Shown here one piece after another: positions 1 through 7,294 of a stretch of DNA of 11,060 bases. The notes below the pieces were generated by a model that was given only the letters and a program-made list of their open reading frames with translations, did no database searches and was not told the DNA's origin. The stretch comes from Ramicandelaber brevisporus (lineage: Eukaryota; Kickxellomycota; Ramicandelaberales; Ramicandelaberaceae). Each line of letters begins with the position of its first letter. The stretch's first letter is position 1. Made by a program: the position numbers and the translations under genes. The stretch spans positions 41,616-52,675 of the forward strand of contig MU602787.1 in NCBI GenBank assembly GCA_025201865.1, given 5' to 3'.

Positions 1-311
1 CGCTGCTCGCCGCTGCCAATTGATAATAATCCATAAATACTGCTGTCACAATCGGGGAATAGTGGCTTCGCAAGCTCCTGTGGTGTCGGAATAGTGAAAG
101 TGTCCTTCATGGTGTGATAACGTGCACTGGTTGTAAGGCGGGTGGGTGACATGTAGCGAAGTGGATTGGACTGCGATGGAAGTGCATATCCTGTAGTCAC
201 AGTCGGCACAGCAAGGCGCTTCGGGGTGATATGCCGCGTGAGGTTAACGAGGTTCGCGCCTACACGATGTCCAAAATGATTTGGCACAAGTCTCTGTCTA
301 GCTGCCGGCAT
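1..311 (-). CDS. N-terminal part of a probable mitochondrial protein, cut by the left edge
   Basis: Reading the minus strand from the ATG at 311-309 gives 103 uninterrupted codons that run off the left edge. It begins MPAARQRLVPNHFGH. The first 69 residues contain no Asp or Glu and nine Arg/Lys (R5, R7, R16, R25, K31, R32, R52, R58, R64), plus Ser, Thr, Leu and Ala; the first acidic residue is D70. That composition is typical of mitochondrial matrix presequences. The sequence then becomes mixed (KDTFTIPTPQELAKP, then a segment with DCDSSIYGLL), as expected where a mature domain begins. The start context is good (A at -3). The 222 bases upstream on this strand are pyrimidine- and CA-rich and ATG-free, which supports a real 5' leader. 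It is divergent from the Ent3-like gene. I do not recognise the family from this much sequence. The gene is likely; the mitochondrial location is inferred from composition. Confidence 0.72.
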   Translation of the reverse strand, partial: MPAARQRLVPNHFGHRVGANLVNLTRHITPKRLAVPTVTTGYALPSQSNPLRYMSPTRLTTSARYHTMKDTFTIPTPQELAKPLFPDCDSSIYGLLSIGSGEQ

Positions 312-533
312 GGTTGAGAAATAAAGAAAAAATACAAAAATATGAGTACAAGGGGGAGAAATACAAGATAAAATACAATGTAAAGTACAGGCAAAAGGTT
401 GTAAGATACAAGTCGGTGTTATTGAATGTGTTGTTGTTGTGGGAGAAGAGAAGTATGAAATATGTATACTGATTGAGTGGGGGCGAATCTAGCGCTGATG
501 GTCAAAAAAAGAAACAAAAAATGGCCGGCGCTG
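312..533 (-). promoter_or_regulatory. 5' leader of the left-edge minus-strand gene
   Basis: On the minus strand this stretch is pyrimidine- and CA-rich and has no ATG from 533 down to the start codon at 311. The first upstream minus-strand ATG is at 536-534. Together with the TATA box 20-30 bases further upstream, this suggests transcription begins around 520. The start site is inferred. Confidence 0.45.
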
Positions 534-550
534 CATGGTGCAAGTCACAG

Positions 551-558
551 TATATATA
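551..558 (-). promoter_or_regulatory. Candidate TATA box of the left-edge gene
   Basis: TATATATA sits here, and a second TATAAAA lies at 567-573 on the plus strand. Both are AT islands in otherwise mixed sequence. The position is about 30 bases upstream of where the ATG-free minus-strand leader starts, the usual TATA spacing. The motif is nearly symmetric, so its orientation comes from context only. Confidence 0.4.
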
Positions 559-1590
559 CCGTTTTTTATAAAAAGAAAAGGCAAAAACATCAACAACAGC
601 CGCTTGGCGCAGTGTCGGGCTCTCGGAGTGTTGTCTATGACGGTGCGCCGCAGTCACGGTTGTTCATTATTATTTCATTGGACTGACGAGTGGCATACGT
701 ATGCCAATCTTCTTTCCTCTGTTTTTTTTTTATGACGCTGATCATTGCTTGGTATGCCGCATAGATCGGCCACGATTATCTGATTAGCCTTGTTGTTCAA
801 TGGCATTGAAGAAGTAAACACGAGCATAGACGTAAACTCTACGTCATCATTTTCACTCACTCTCTCTCTTTTTTTTTTACGCGGCGCCGCAATGGATTCG
901 TTCTCTCAGCCTGGTCTGTGCCGATAGTTCAGCCGTTTTTTTTTCGAGACATGTGCCGACTACGGCTGTTTCTCTTCCTTTCCACTAACACCTTTTTGTC
1001 TTACAAGTATTGCTGTCCTCGTCTTCAAGTTGTCCTCGTCTTCTGGTTACACTGCATCCCACTGCTCCTGCCGTTGTCTAGAGGTTTCCGTTCGGTGTCT
1101 CTGTCTGCCTGTCTGTCTGGTTACTCATTCCACTCGTTCGGTCGGTCGTTCCGTATCACACACCTACTTGGTTTCAAGCCGGCTGACCAAGATGCCAGTC
1201 GCTCGCTGTTGACGTATTGTCCCCATTACCTGACGGGTAGGTTTCCTGCCTTGTCCACCGGCCAGCCCTTGCCCCAAATCTCCGAATATAGCGAAGCTGT
1301 ATTCGGCCAAGGTGGCAATACCTTTATTGGTGGCTGTTGCTCTAACAAGCATGGGGTCAATATGCTCTTTATGCGAGCCGATTCGCCCTAAACAGACGGA
1401 TTTGCATCGGGGAGGGGTTATTGCACCTCGGTGGGGTGCAATAACCCCTTCTCATTAAAGTATACTTTTTTTTAATATTGCAATAGTATTGAGTATGCAC
1501 GGATACATAGTCGTCGGTCGCTGCTCGATCGGTGCCAAAGAAATCACAGATGTTGGTGGGAAAATCTTCCGACTCGATGCAAATCGGATG
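559..1590. other. Divergent intergenic region between the left-edge gene and the Ent3-like gene
   Basis: No credible protein gene is visible. Open frames here either start at a non-ATG codon (the 157-codon frame from 918 begins GTG) or are short and low-complexity. The region holds T runs (721-731, 870-878), a TCTG/TGTC-rich patch at 1097-1119, a 7-bp inverted repeat (1282-1288 with 1300-1306, CCGAATA/TATTCGG), the strong hairpin at 1413-1449 and a 12-bp palindrome AAAGTATACTTT at 1457-1468. It probably contains both promoters. Confidence 0.6.
1413..1449. repeat. Perfect inverted repeat: 15-bp stem, 7-base loop
   Basis: AGGGGTTATTGCACC at 1413-1427 is the exact reverse complement of GGTGCAATAACCCCT at 1435-1449, separated by 7 bases (TCGGTGG). 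It lies about 320 bases upstream of the Ent3-like start codon, just before the AAAGTATACTTT palindrome. It could be a dimeric protein-binding site, a structured RNA element, or a remnant of a small inverted-repeat element. The sequence alone does not decide which. Confidence 0.85.
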
Positions 1591-1765
1591 CCAGGGTTTC
1601 GACGCCTTTCTCTGTGTACTCGGTCTTCCTTCCTTTCCTGCTATCAAACCAGCCAGATCTCTCCTACTTTCTCTCTCCTACTTTCTCTCTCTCTTCCTTT
1701 CTCCATATACCTTTCTCATTCTTTCTTTCTCTCTCTGACAAACGCCGTCTCTACCATCGCCAGAA
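1591..1765 (+). promoter_or_regulatory. Pyrimidine-rich 5' leader/promoter tract of the Ent3-like gene
   Basis: The 175 bases before the start codon contain no ATG; the last upstream ATG is at 1588-1590. From about 1620 they are almost entirely C and T. A 14-base unit containing CTCTCCTACTTT occurs twice in tandem (1659-1670 and 1673-1684). CT-rich tracts next to the start codon are common in fungal promoters and leaders. Transcription probably starts within or just before this tract. Confidence 0.55.
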
Positions 1766-3391
1766 ATGAACCTCAACTCGCTCTGGGGCGAAGCCCAGCA
1801 GTTCTACACGAAAGCCCGGAATGCTGTGCTGCAGCTGACCGAGATGGAAATCAAGGTGAACGAGGCAACGTCCAACGAGCCGTGGGGTGCTTCTCGAACC
1901 CTCATGCTGGAGATTGCGTCCCACACCAGCAACCCTCAGTACTTTGGCGAGATTATGCCAGCAATTTACCACAAGCTGTCTGATACATCGTCGTACTCGT
2001 GGCGCCAGACTTACAAAGCCCTACAGTTGCTGGAGTACTTGGTTAAGAATGGAGCAGAGCGAGTCGTTGATGATGCGCGCAATCATTTGCCATTGGTTAA
2101 AGGACTGAGGACATTTGCGTACATTGATGGCGAAGGCAAAGACCAAGGATTGGCTATTAGACAGCGCTCAAAGGAACTATCAGAGCTATTGCAAAATGTA
2201 TCCAAAATCAGAGAGGAGCGAAAGCTGGCAAAGTTAAATCGAGGAAAGTATGGGGGAGTTAGCAACGAAACTATCCACCAAGGTGCCTCATTTAAAAGCG
2301 GAGAAGGATTTGGAGGATCGGGAAAGAAGTATGGCGGATTTGGCAGCGATTCTATCCAGTCGTCTTCTCGCTACGACGCAGATGACACGGGCGATGACTC
2401 TAGCCCTGGTTTGAATGCCGCTGCTACCTCAACAGCTACAACAGCCACCACCAGCGCACTGGCAAAGTCGTCATCCTCCGATGAATATGGCATTCCAGCC
2501 CCTGTTCGTGGACCAACCAAGATTGTGCGCAAGAATGCACCAGCTACTCCAGTTCGCACCTCGGCCCCGAGCAATGAGCAGGGATCTCATTACAACGGTG
2601 CGTATGTGTCAATGTCAGCTAGCGACTCATTGGCCAATACGTCTGCGTTGATTAGTGATGGTGAGGATGATAATGACAACGACAATGACGGATTTGGTGA
2701 TTTTGCTTCAGTTTCTATCCAACCTGTGCCAAAGAAGTCTCAGCCAACATTCCAGCAGAAACAGCAGCAGCCGCAGCAGAAGCCACAGCAAGCATCACTT
2801 CTTGATTTTGACGACTTTGTTGCATCTCCTCCTCCTCCGTCTATTGCTGATGTCGCTGCTACTGCTGCCAATAATAACAATGTCGCTGCATCTATTCTTG
2901 ATGACGATTTTGGTGACTTTGCATCTGTTACGACTACTGCTTCTACGGCTTCTGCGACTACCACCAACGCCGCTACTAATGCATTTACATCAACTTCTCC
3001 CCAGCCATCTATCACTCCACTTGTCCCTCTCACCGCATCATCCAGCAATGCCTCTGCCAGCCGCGTTCTTTCCAACTTGTCATCCACGCCTGGATACCGG
3101 TCCAACACACCCTCAATGTCTGCAAGCGTTGCAGCTCTGAATGCAAGCGTGCCATCTCGCGCCTCGTCATCTTCCTCTTCATCAACTCAGCGCAACATTG
3201 ACGATCTATTCTCTAAGAATCTCGGCATGTTATCCATCAGTTCAAACGGCTCTGCTGCAGCTGCTAACAAGTCTGGATCAGCGTCCACCCCTAAGCTGTC
3301 TCTGAATGCAATGAAGGCTGGTATAATGTCACCTACTCCGTCTACCTCCAGCAAGACTAATTCCGACGATCCATTCGCCGGACTACTCTAA
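1766..3391 (+). CDS. ENT3: Ent3/epsinR-like ENTH-domain clathrin adaptor
   Basis: A 541-aa intronless frame. Residues 8-165 form a complete ENTH domain, recognised from FYTKARNAV (13-21), EMEIKVNEATSNEPWGAS (26-43), WRQTYKALQLLEYLVKNG (79-96), GKDQG (124-128) and IREERKLAKLNRGKYGGVS (148-166). These match the Ent3/epsinR group rather than plasma-membrane epsins. ENTH domains of this group bind PI4P-rich trans-Golgi/endosome membranes and SNAREs. The rest is a disordered Ser/Ala/Thr/Gln-rich tail with short sorting motifs: FGDF at 310-313 and 382-385 (fits the aromatic-G-D-aromatic motif for the ear of AP-1 gamma or GGA), a clathrin box LLDFD at 345-349, DFDDF at 347-351, DLF at 480-482 and DPF at 535-537. 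No ubiquitin-interacting motif is seen, again as in Ent3. The ATG has G at -3 and follows a CT-rich leader; the domain begins right after it. Expected role: clathrin-coated vesicle formation between trans-Golgi network and endosomes. Confidence 0.9.
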   Translation: MNLNSLWGEAQQFYTKARNAVLQLTEMEIKVNEATSNEPWGASRTLMLEIASHTSNPQYFGEIMPAIYHKLSDTSSYSWRQTYKALQLLEYLVKNGAERVVDDARNHLPLVKGLRTFAYIDGEGKDQGLAIRQRSKELSELLQNVSKIREERKLAKLNRGKYGGVSNETIHQGASFKSGEGFGGSGKKYGGFGSDSIQSSSRYDADDTGDDSSPGLNAAATSTATTATTSALAKSSSSDEYGIPAPVRGPTKIVRKNAPATPVRTSAPSNEQGSHYNGAYVSMSASDSLANTSALISDGEDDNDNDNDGFGDFASVSIQPVPKKSQPTFQQKQQQPQQKPQQASLLDFDDFVASPPPPSIADVAATAANNNNVAASILDDDFGDFASVTTTASTASATTTNAATNAFTSTSPQPSITPLVPLTASSSNASASRVLSNLSSTPGYRSNTPSMSASVAALNASVPSRASSSSSSSTQRNIDDLFSKNLGMLSISSNGSAAAANKSGSASTPKLSLNAMKAGIMSPTPSTSSKTNSDDPFAGLL

Positions 3392-3504
3392 TTGCTTTCA
3401 ATGAAACGAATTCGCCTACCTTATTTAATTTACTTTATTTTATTCACTCTATTAATCTATTCAGGTAATAATACCTTTACGATCAATAGTAAATGAACAG
3501 ATTT

Positions 3505-3510
3505 AATAAA
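3505..3510 (+). terminator. Poly(A) signal of the Ent3-like gene
   Basis: A canonical AATAAA lies 114 bases after the TAA stop (3389-3391), in an A/T-rich 3' region with several TTTATT and TTAAT stretches. The cleavage site would be expected around 3520-3545. Confidence 0.65.
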
Positions 3511-3828
3511 CATGCTACATCATACCCAGTAGTATACAACAGTCACCAGTGCGAAGATGGAAACCAAATCATACAATGTGTGTAACTGCGTTGGCTGACA
3601 CTTTGTCTAAGGCTCCGATGCATGATACCCGTTCCTGTTTTGACACAAGTCTCATGTGCATGGTCAGCGATTTTTCCTTTCGGTTTTGGTTTTGCCGTCG
3701 AAGTCAAGAACCATCACAGGCGATCCTGCTTCCGGCCAATTGGAATACATTATTTTTGTGCTGTATCGGGGTTGAAATGATTGGCTTGCTGCGGCTGATT
3801 TTTATCCATCCACTCGAAGAAGACGATG
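3511..3828. other. Intergenic region with likely promoter of the polyGln gene
   Basis: Base composition is mixed here, unlike the pyrimidine-rich DNA that follows, and ATG occurs at normal frequency. GGCCAATTGG at 3735-3744 contains a CCAAT box on both strands, about 90 bases before the ATG-free tract starts. AT-rich TATTTTTG (around 3751) and TTTTTATCC (around 3799) are weak TATA candidates. No credible protein gene is seen. Confidence 0.4.
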
Positions 3829-4085
3829 TCACACAGCTCGTGCCGAAGCAAAAAAAAAACACACAAGCCGAGAGACCGGCCCTCTTCGAACAACTGGCAG
3901 CGGCGGCCATTCCCTCACTCTCTCATTCTCTCATTCTCTCTCTCGTTCGCCTTCTGTTCGGCCTTCCTCGCGTACCACCCGAATTTGCACACTCCCAAGC
4001 GTCACAGCTGCCGCAAGCAAGAAAGTCTCTGTTTATCAGTCTTTGTCCTTGCTTCAGTTCTACTCCACGCGGCACCACAGCATAC

Positions 4086-4108
4086 GAAGAAAGAAAGAAA
4101 GAAAAAAA
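4086..4108. repeat. GAAA microsatellite
   Basis: Tandem GAAA units ending in an A run. It is one of the few purine-rich spots on the plus strand of the long leader. Confidence 0.8.
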
Positions 4109-4241
4109 CGTAACTGAGTGAGCGAGCTTCCAAACACTTTTTTGACTCTCGCCCTCGTTTACTCCAGTCACTGTCTGCTCCCTCCCCCCCTTTTATCTCA
4201 TCTTCCGCGTATTCTCTCTATCTGCGGCTGTTTGCTATACT

Positions 4242-4268
4242 GTACACACACACACACGTACACACACG
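4242..4268. repeat. CA dinucleotide repeat
   Basis: Two AC runs separated by a GTAC interruption. Confidence 0.85.
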
Positions 4269-4427
4269 CTTACTTTTTTTGTTGCTGAAAATCGACTCTA
4301 ACAGTTCTTCCGTCTTTGGTTGTAGCCTGCTCTGCTCGTAATCGAACAAAGACTGAACAGTGCACACCTTCGTCTCATTTTATTTTTTTTGTACTCCTCC
4401 GCTTCATTCATTACATAGCATTATCTT

Positions 4428-4458
4428 CCATTCCATTCTATTCCATTCCACTCCACTC
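4428..4458. repeat. CCATT pentanucleotide repeat
   Basis: Imperfect tandem CCATT units that degrade into CCACT at the right end. Confidence 0.75.
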
Positions 4459-4546
4459 GCTACTCTCTGTTGAATTGTTGTCACAGTTGCGCAGCAAACA
4501 GTGGCCAATTGCCATACGGGTTCGTCAGTGGTTCACGCTCAGCAGA

Positions 4547-4586
4547 ACACACACACACACACACGCACACACGCACACACGCACAC
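4547..4586. repeat. CA repeat with regular CACG interruptions
   Basis: An AC run followed by three ACACACGC-type units, then ACAC. The interruptions are evenly spaced, so this is a higher-order 8-base repeat. Confidence 0.85.
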
Positions 4587-4770
4587 TCTCTCGCTCCATC
4601 CGTAACTGGTACGTCATTTTTGTTATTTAGTTTTTGATCCACTGTCGCTGGCAAGTTACTAGTTGATAGCCACTGGCTGTTGTCATTGTTGCAAATCGAA
4701 GTTGTTACAATTAACTGCAGCCTGCTCCCACTTTTTTCACACATTCTCTGTCTCATATCACACCATTTTT

Positions 4771-4811
4771 TGTTGTTGTTGTTACTGTTGTTACTGCTGC
4801 TGTCGTTGTTG
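4771..4811. repeat. TGTT/CTG-type trinucleotide tract
   Basis: GTT repeats followed by imperfect GTTACT, CTGCTG and CGTTGTTG units. Confidence 0.7.
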
Positions 4812-5016
4812 ATTTGTGGTACCTGTACGTTGTGCCTACTCTCATAGTGTATCGTTGCTCGATTTTGACTGTTTTAGGACTGGTCTGTTTAGTTGTCTTG
4901 AAAGCTATTGTTGCCGCTCTGGGTGCAGCAGCTCTGTTTTTTTGCAATCCTGACACATCAGCAACTCATCGAACAAGTCTTCGAATTCAGTTTTGCCCGT
5001 GTCCCCTCTCCCCACA

Positions 5017-5085
5017 CAGACATATAGACATACAGACAGACAGACAGACAGACATACAGATAGACATACAGACATACATACACAG
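5017..5085. repeat. GACA/CATA tetranucleotide microsatellite
   Basis: About 70 bases of CAGA/GACA units mixed with CATA units. A complementary TTGTCTGTCT at about 5091-5100 could pair with the AGACAGACA units in RNA to form a hairpin. Confidence 0.85.
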
Positions 5086-5233
5086 TCTTTGTCTGTCTCT
5101 TTTCGATTGTCCGCACACACACTGAGAGGTGTTACCCGGAGTGCACAGATAAATCGAGCGCAGTTGCTGCGGCATTTTCGCCCGTTTCTTCTTCACTCTT
5201 GTTCTATTTCTGAGGCTTTGTCAGGTTACTCTG

Positions 5234-5296
5234 CTCATTCACTCACTCACTCACTCACTCACTTACTCGCTCAGTCACTCATTCACTCAGTCACTC
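5234..5296. repeat. CTCA tetranucleotide microsatellite
   Basis: A perfect CACT/CTCA run in its first half, degrading to units such as TTACTCGCTCAGTCACTC in the second half. Confidence 0.85.
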
Positions 5297-5975
5297 GCGC
5301 ACACTATCTACATTCCACAGTATTGTTACTGTTATAACGGAAGTACTGTTCCTGTTGCACACTGGACAAGTCCTCCTTCTCTCCTTCTCTCCTCTCGCCC
5401 CCCGTCTCTCGTTCTCGTATCTTGTCTTTTGTGTCCTTTGTTCGCCTATTGTCTCTAATAATCTACGTTCGAACATCTCTCGCATTTGCCACATCATTTG
5501 ACAAAGGCGGCGGCGGCAACATACATTTATTCATTTTGGAAGTACCACGCGAGAGCATCAGCACACTGTAACAAAGCGCGTGTGACACAAAACGCTGCGC
5601 GACTTTCTATTATAGTCCCACATCGTCGCCGTCTTTGTCTCGTATTTGTGCGCAGCAACCTCAATCGGCTCTCCTGTACCGCTTCATTCACAAATCTTCA
5701 CACTTTCCGTCCTTTCCAGCGATCGGCCACCCATCCGCATCCACTCTCCACATCCGCTCTCCACATCGCCCGTCCCCTCCTCTCTTGCTATTGCCTGTGT
5801 TTGTTTTCCATCACTTCCCCTATCGACGCCCGTGCGTTCGTTGTATTTTTTGGTTGGGCCGCTTTGTTGTTCGATATTCGGTTGGGGCGCTCAAATCATT
5901 CGAAACGCTCTGTTGAACCGCAGTCAACAAAAAACAGCACAAAATAGGAGCTGAGTTCACATCCCCGTGCACTCG

Positions 5976-6011
5976 CTCTCGCGCTCTCTCTCTTCCTCTC
6001 GCGCTCTCTCT
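5976..6011. repeat. Direct repeat of a 16-base CTCTCGCGCTCTCTCT unit
   Basis: Two identical 16-base copies start at 5976 and 5996 (20-base period) within an almost pure pyrimidine tract. Confidence 0.8.
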
Positions 6012-6139
6012 GTCTGGCCCGACTGTGCCGCCTTCCACAACAACAGCAGCCGCTGAGACAAAGACCCCGCCTTCATTCTCTGTCTCTGTGATTTCTTCAT
6101 CTTTTCGTCATTTCTTCCCTGTCCTTTTTTCTTTTGTTT

Positions 6140-6182
6140 CTTCCTCTTCTCCACCTTCTCCACCTTCTTCGCCTTCTTATCC
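6140..6182. repeat. Nine-base CCTTCTCCA-type tandem repeat
   Basis: Units CCTTCTCCA, CCTTCTTCG and CCTTCTTAT follow each other inside the most pyrimidine-rich part of the leader. Confidence 0.65.
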
Positions 6183-6776
6183 CTTTTGTCTGCAGCTTTT
6201 GTTTGTTGCCTGTTCAGTATCCTTTATTCCTTGTCTATATTCTATAACTCCTCCTCCTCCTCCTGTTTCTCTTCCTCCCCTCCTCTTTCCTTCGATTGCA
6301 TTTCCCAGGCTGCTGGCTTCCTCAATCTCGTGTCAGAGTGCACACATACTCTCTCCATCTTGTTTCGGGATTGGAAGTGAAAAAAAAACACAGCTTTTGG
6401 GCACCTCCCCACGCTTCAGACTTTCAAAGTTGACCTGTTCTGTTGTCTGTGCTTTTGGCTCATCTCATCTCCGACGGCCCTTCAATCAGCGCAGATCAAC
6501 TTCCTTATTCTGTAGGCTTTCTTGTCAGCCAGCTTGACAGTTTGCCAGCCTTGATAGTTTGCTCGTTAGCCAGCTTGCCTTACCTCAGCTTGCCTTGCCT
6601 TACCTTACTTTGTCTTGCCTTATTCTGCTGTTCACAAGTACGAGTTACGTTTCTCTTTTCGTGTTTGATCATTCGTCCGATCGCATTTTTGGCTGATTGG
6701 CTGTTGCTGAGTCTTCTCACTTCATTGGGGCTGATTTACCGCAGCGAGACATTCCGCGCCAGTGTCAAGCTCCAGA

Positions 6777-6799
6777 CAACAACAACAACAACAACAACA
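6777..6799. repeat. CAA trinucleotide repeat
   Basis: Seven CAA units and a partial eighth. In frame this would read polyGln, but no ATG exists upstream within 2.9 kb, so it is unlikely to be coding. Confidence 0.85.
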
Positions 6800-7036
6800 G
6801 CCGCCATCCGCCTTTTTCTTTCTTTCTTTTTTTCTTTTCTCTCTTCTTTGCTTCTGTGTAGAATCACACATTCTCACTTTTATTCACAATCACTCACGTC
6901 ATTCAAAGTTTGACACCTCCCACGTCACTCGTTTTGAAACTGACATCAACCATCCTCTCTGTTTTTGCACAGCGTTTGCGTTCCTGGCACTGTATCCGAT
7001 CTTCCTCCTCGTATAGTCAGTAGTTGCACTAGCAGG

Positions 7037-7065
7037 CATCAACATCAACATCAACATCAACATCA
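7037..7065. repeat. CATCAA hexanucleotide repeat
   Basis: Four perfect CATCAA units plus CATCA, about 165 bases before the presumed start codon of the polyGln gene. Confidence 0.85.
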
Positions 7066-7204
7066 GTAGCCTTCTTTCAATCGACACTTTTGCTTCGTAG
7101 CTATTTTTATTCTTATTCTTATTATTATTCTCACTATTGCTTTGTTTTGTGCGCTTGTTTGTTTGCTTTGGCATTTGCTTTGGTTGGATCACAGTCGAGT
7201 CCGC

Positions 7205-7294
7205 ATGCTCTTTCAGTCGAACAGAATCAATGCTCCCTGCATCCAATTCAGTTGCCACCACTCCACTCACTACAGCCGTCACAGCACAGTATAA
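7205..7294 (+). other. Upstream ORF overlapping the presumed start of the polyGln gene
   Basis: The first ATG after 3.4 kb of ATG-free DNA opens a 29-codon frame ending TAA at 7292-7294. It is out of frame with the main gene and overlaps its start codon (7230). Its context is weak (C at -3), which would allow leaky scanning to 7230. The peptide shows no recognisable feature. Confidence 0.4.

Larger units (their letters stand above)
3829..7229 (+). promoter_or_regulatory. Probable very long 5' leader of the polyGln gene, ATG-free to 7204
   Basis: There is no ATG on the plus strand from 3829 to 7204. The strand is strongly pyrimidine-biased over much of its length; for example 6121-6180 has about 6 purines in 60 bases. 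Simple repeats are dense: CA at 4242-4268 and 4547-4586, CCATT, TGTT, GACA, CTCA, CAA and CATCAA. Every plus-strand open frame inside it therefore lacks an ATG start, so none is a likely protein gene. The same pattern, ATG-free and pyrimidine-rich, marks the short leaders of the other two genes. I infer a transcribed, ribosome-scanned 5' leader of about 3.3 kb whose transcription starts near 3830-3900. An alternative is a non-coding RNA, or promoter DNA with unusual composition. Confidence 0.55.

Noticed and set aside
918-1391. 157-codon plus-strand open frame before the hairpin
   Set aside because: It begins with GTG rather than ATG, its composition is that of translated T-rich DNA (Phe/Leu/Ser/Cys runs), and no domain or motif is visible.
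1399-1585. Complete miniature inverted-repeat transposable element
   Set aside because: The outer arms are only 11 bp and I see no target-site duplication. Kept only as a low-interest observation.
3704-3910. 68-codon minus-strand frame starting MAAAASCSKRAG with a good start context (G at -3 and +4)
   Set aside because: It includes a homopolymer-encoded Phe run, its upstream minus-strand DNA is purine-rich unlike the leaders here, and it ends after a short featureless tail. Weak but not impossible.
3549-4121. 190-codon plus-strand open frame after the Ent3-like gene
   Set aside because: It begins with GTG, runs through simple-repeat DNA into a GAAA microsatellite, and shows no recognisable motif.
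4609-4876. Candidate 5' leader intron (GTACGT donor, TTGAC branch-like site, TTTTAG acceptor)
   Set aside because: The signals fit loosely, but introns are not under selection against ATG, and this segment is as ATG-free as its surroundings. A real intron of this size would be expected to contain one or more.
5017-5296. CRISPR-like array
   Set aside because: The repeats are tetranucleotide microsatellites without spacers, in eukaryotic-type DNA.
5486-7016. Several plus-strand open frames of 60-170 codons in the pyrimidine-rich region
   Set aside because: The interval contains no ATG at all, so none can start conventionally. Their Ser/Pro/Leu/Phe-rich content is simply translated CT repeats.
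7137-7229. N-terminal extension of the polyGln protein to residue 1199
   Set aside because: The extension would start at TTG (7137) and adds a Cys/Phe-rich segment read from T-rich leader. The first in-frame ATG is 7230.
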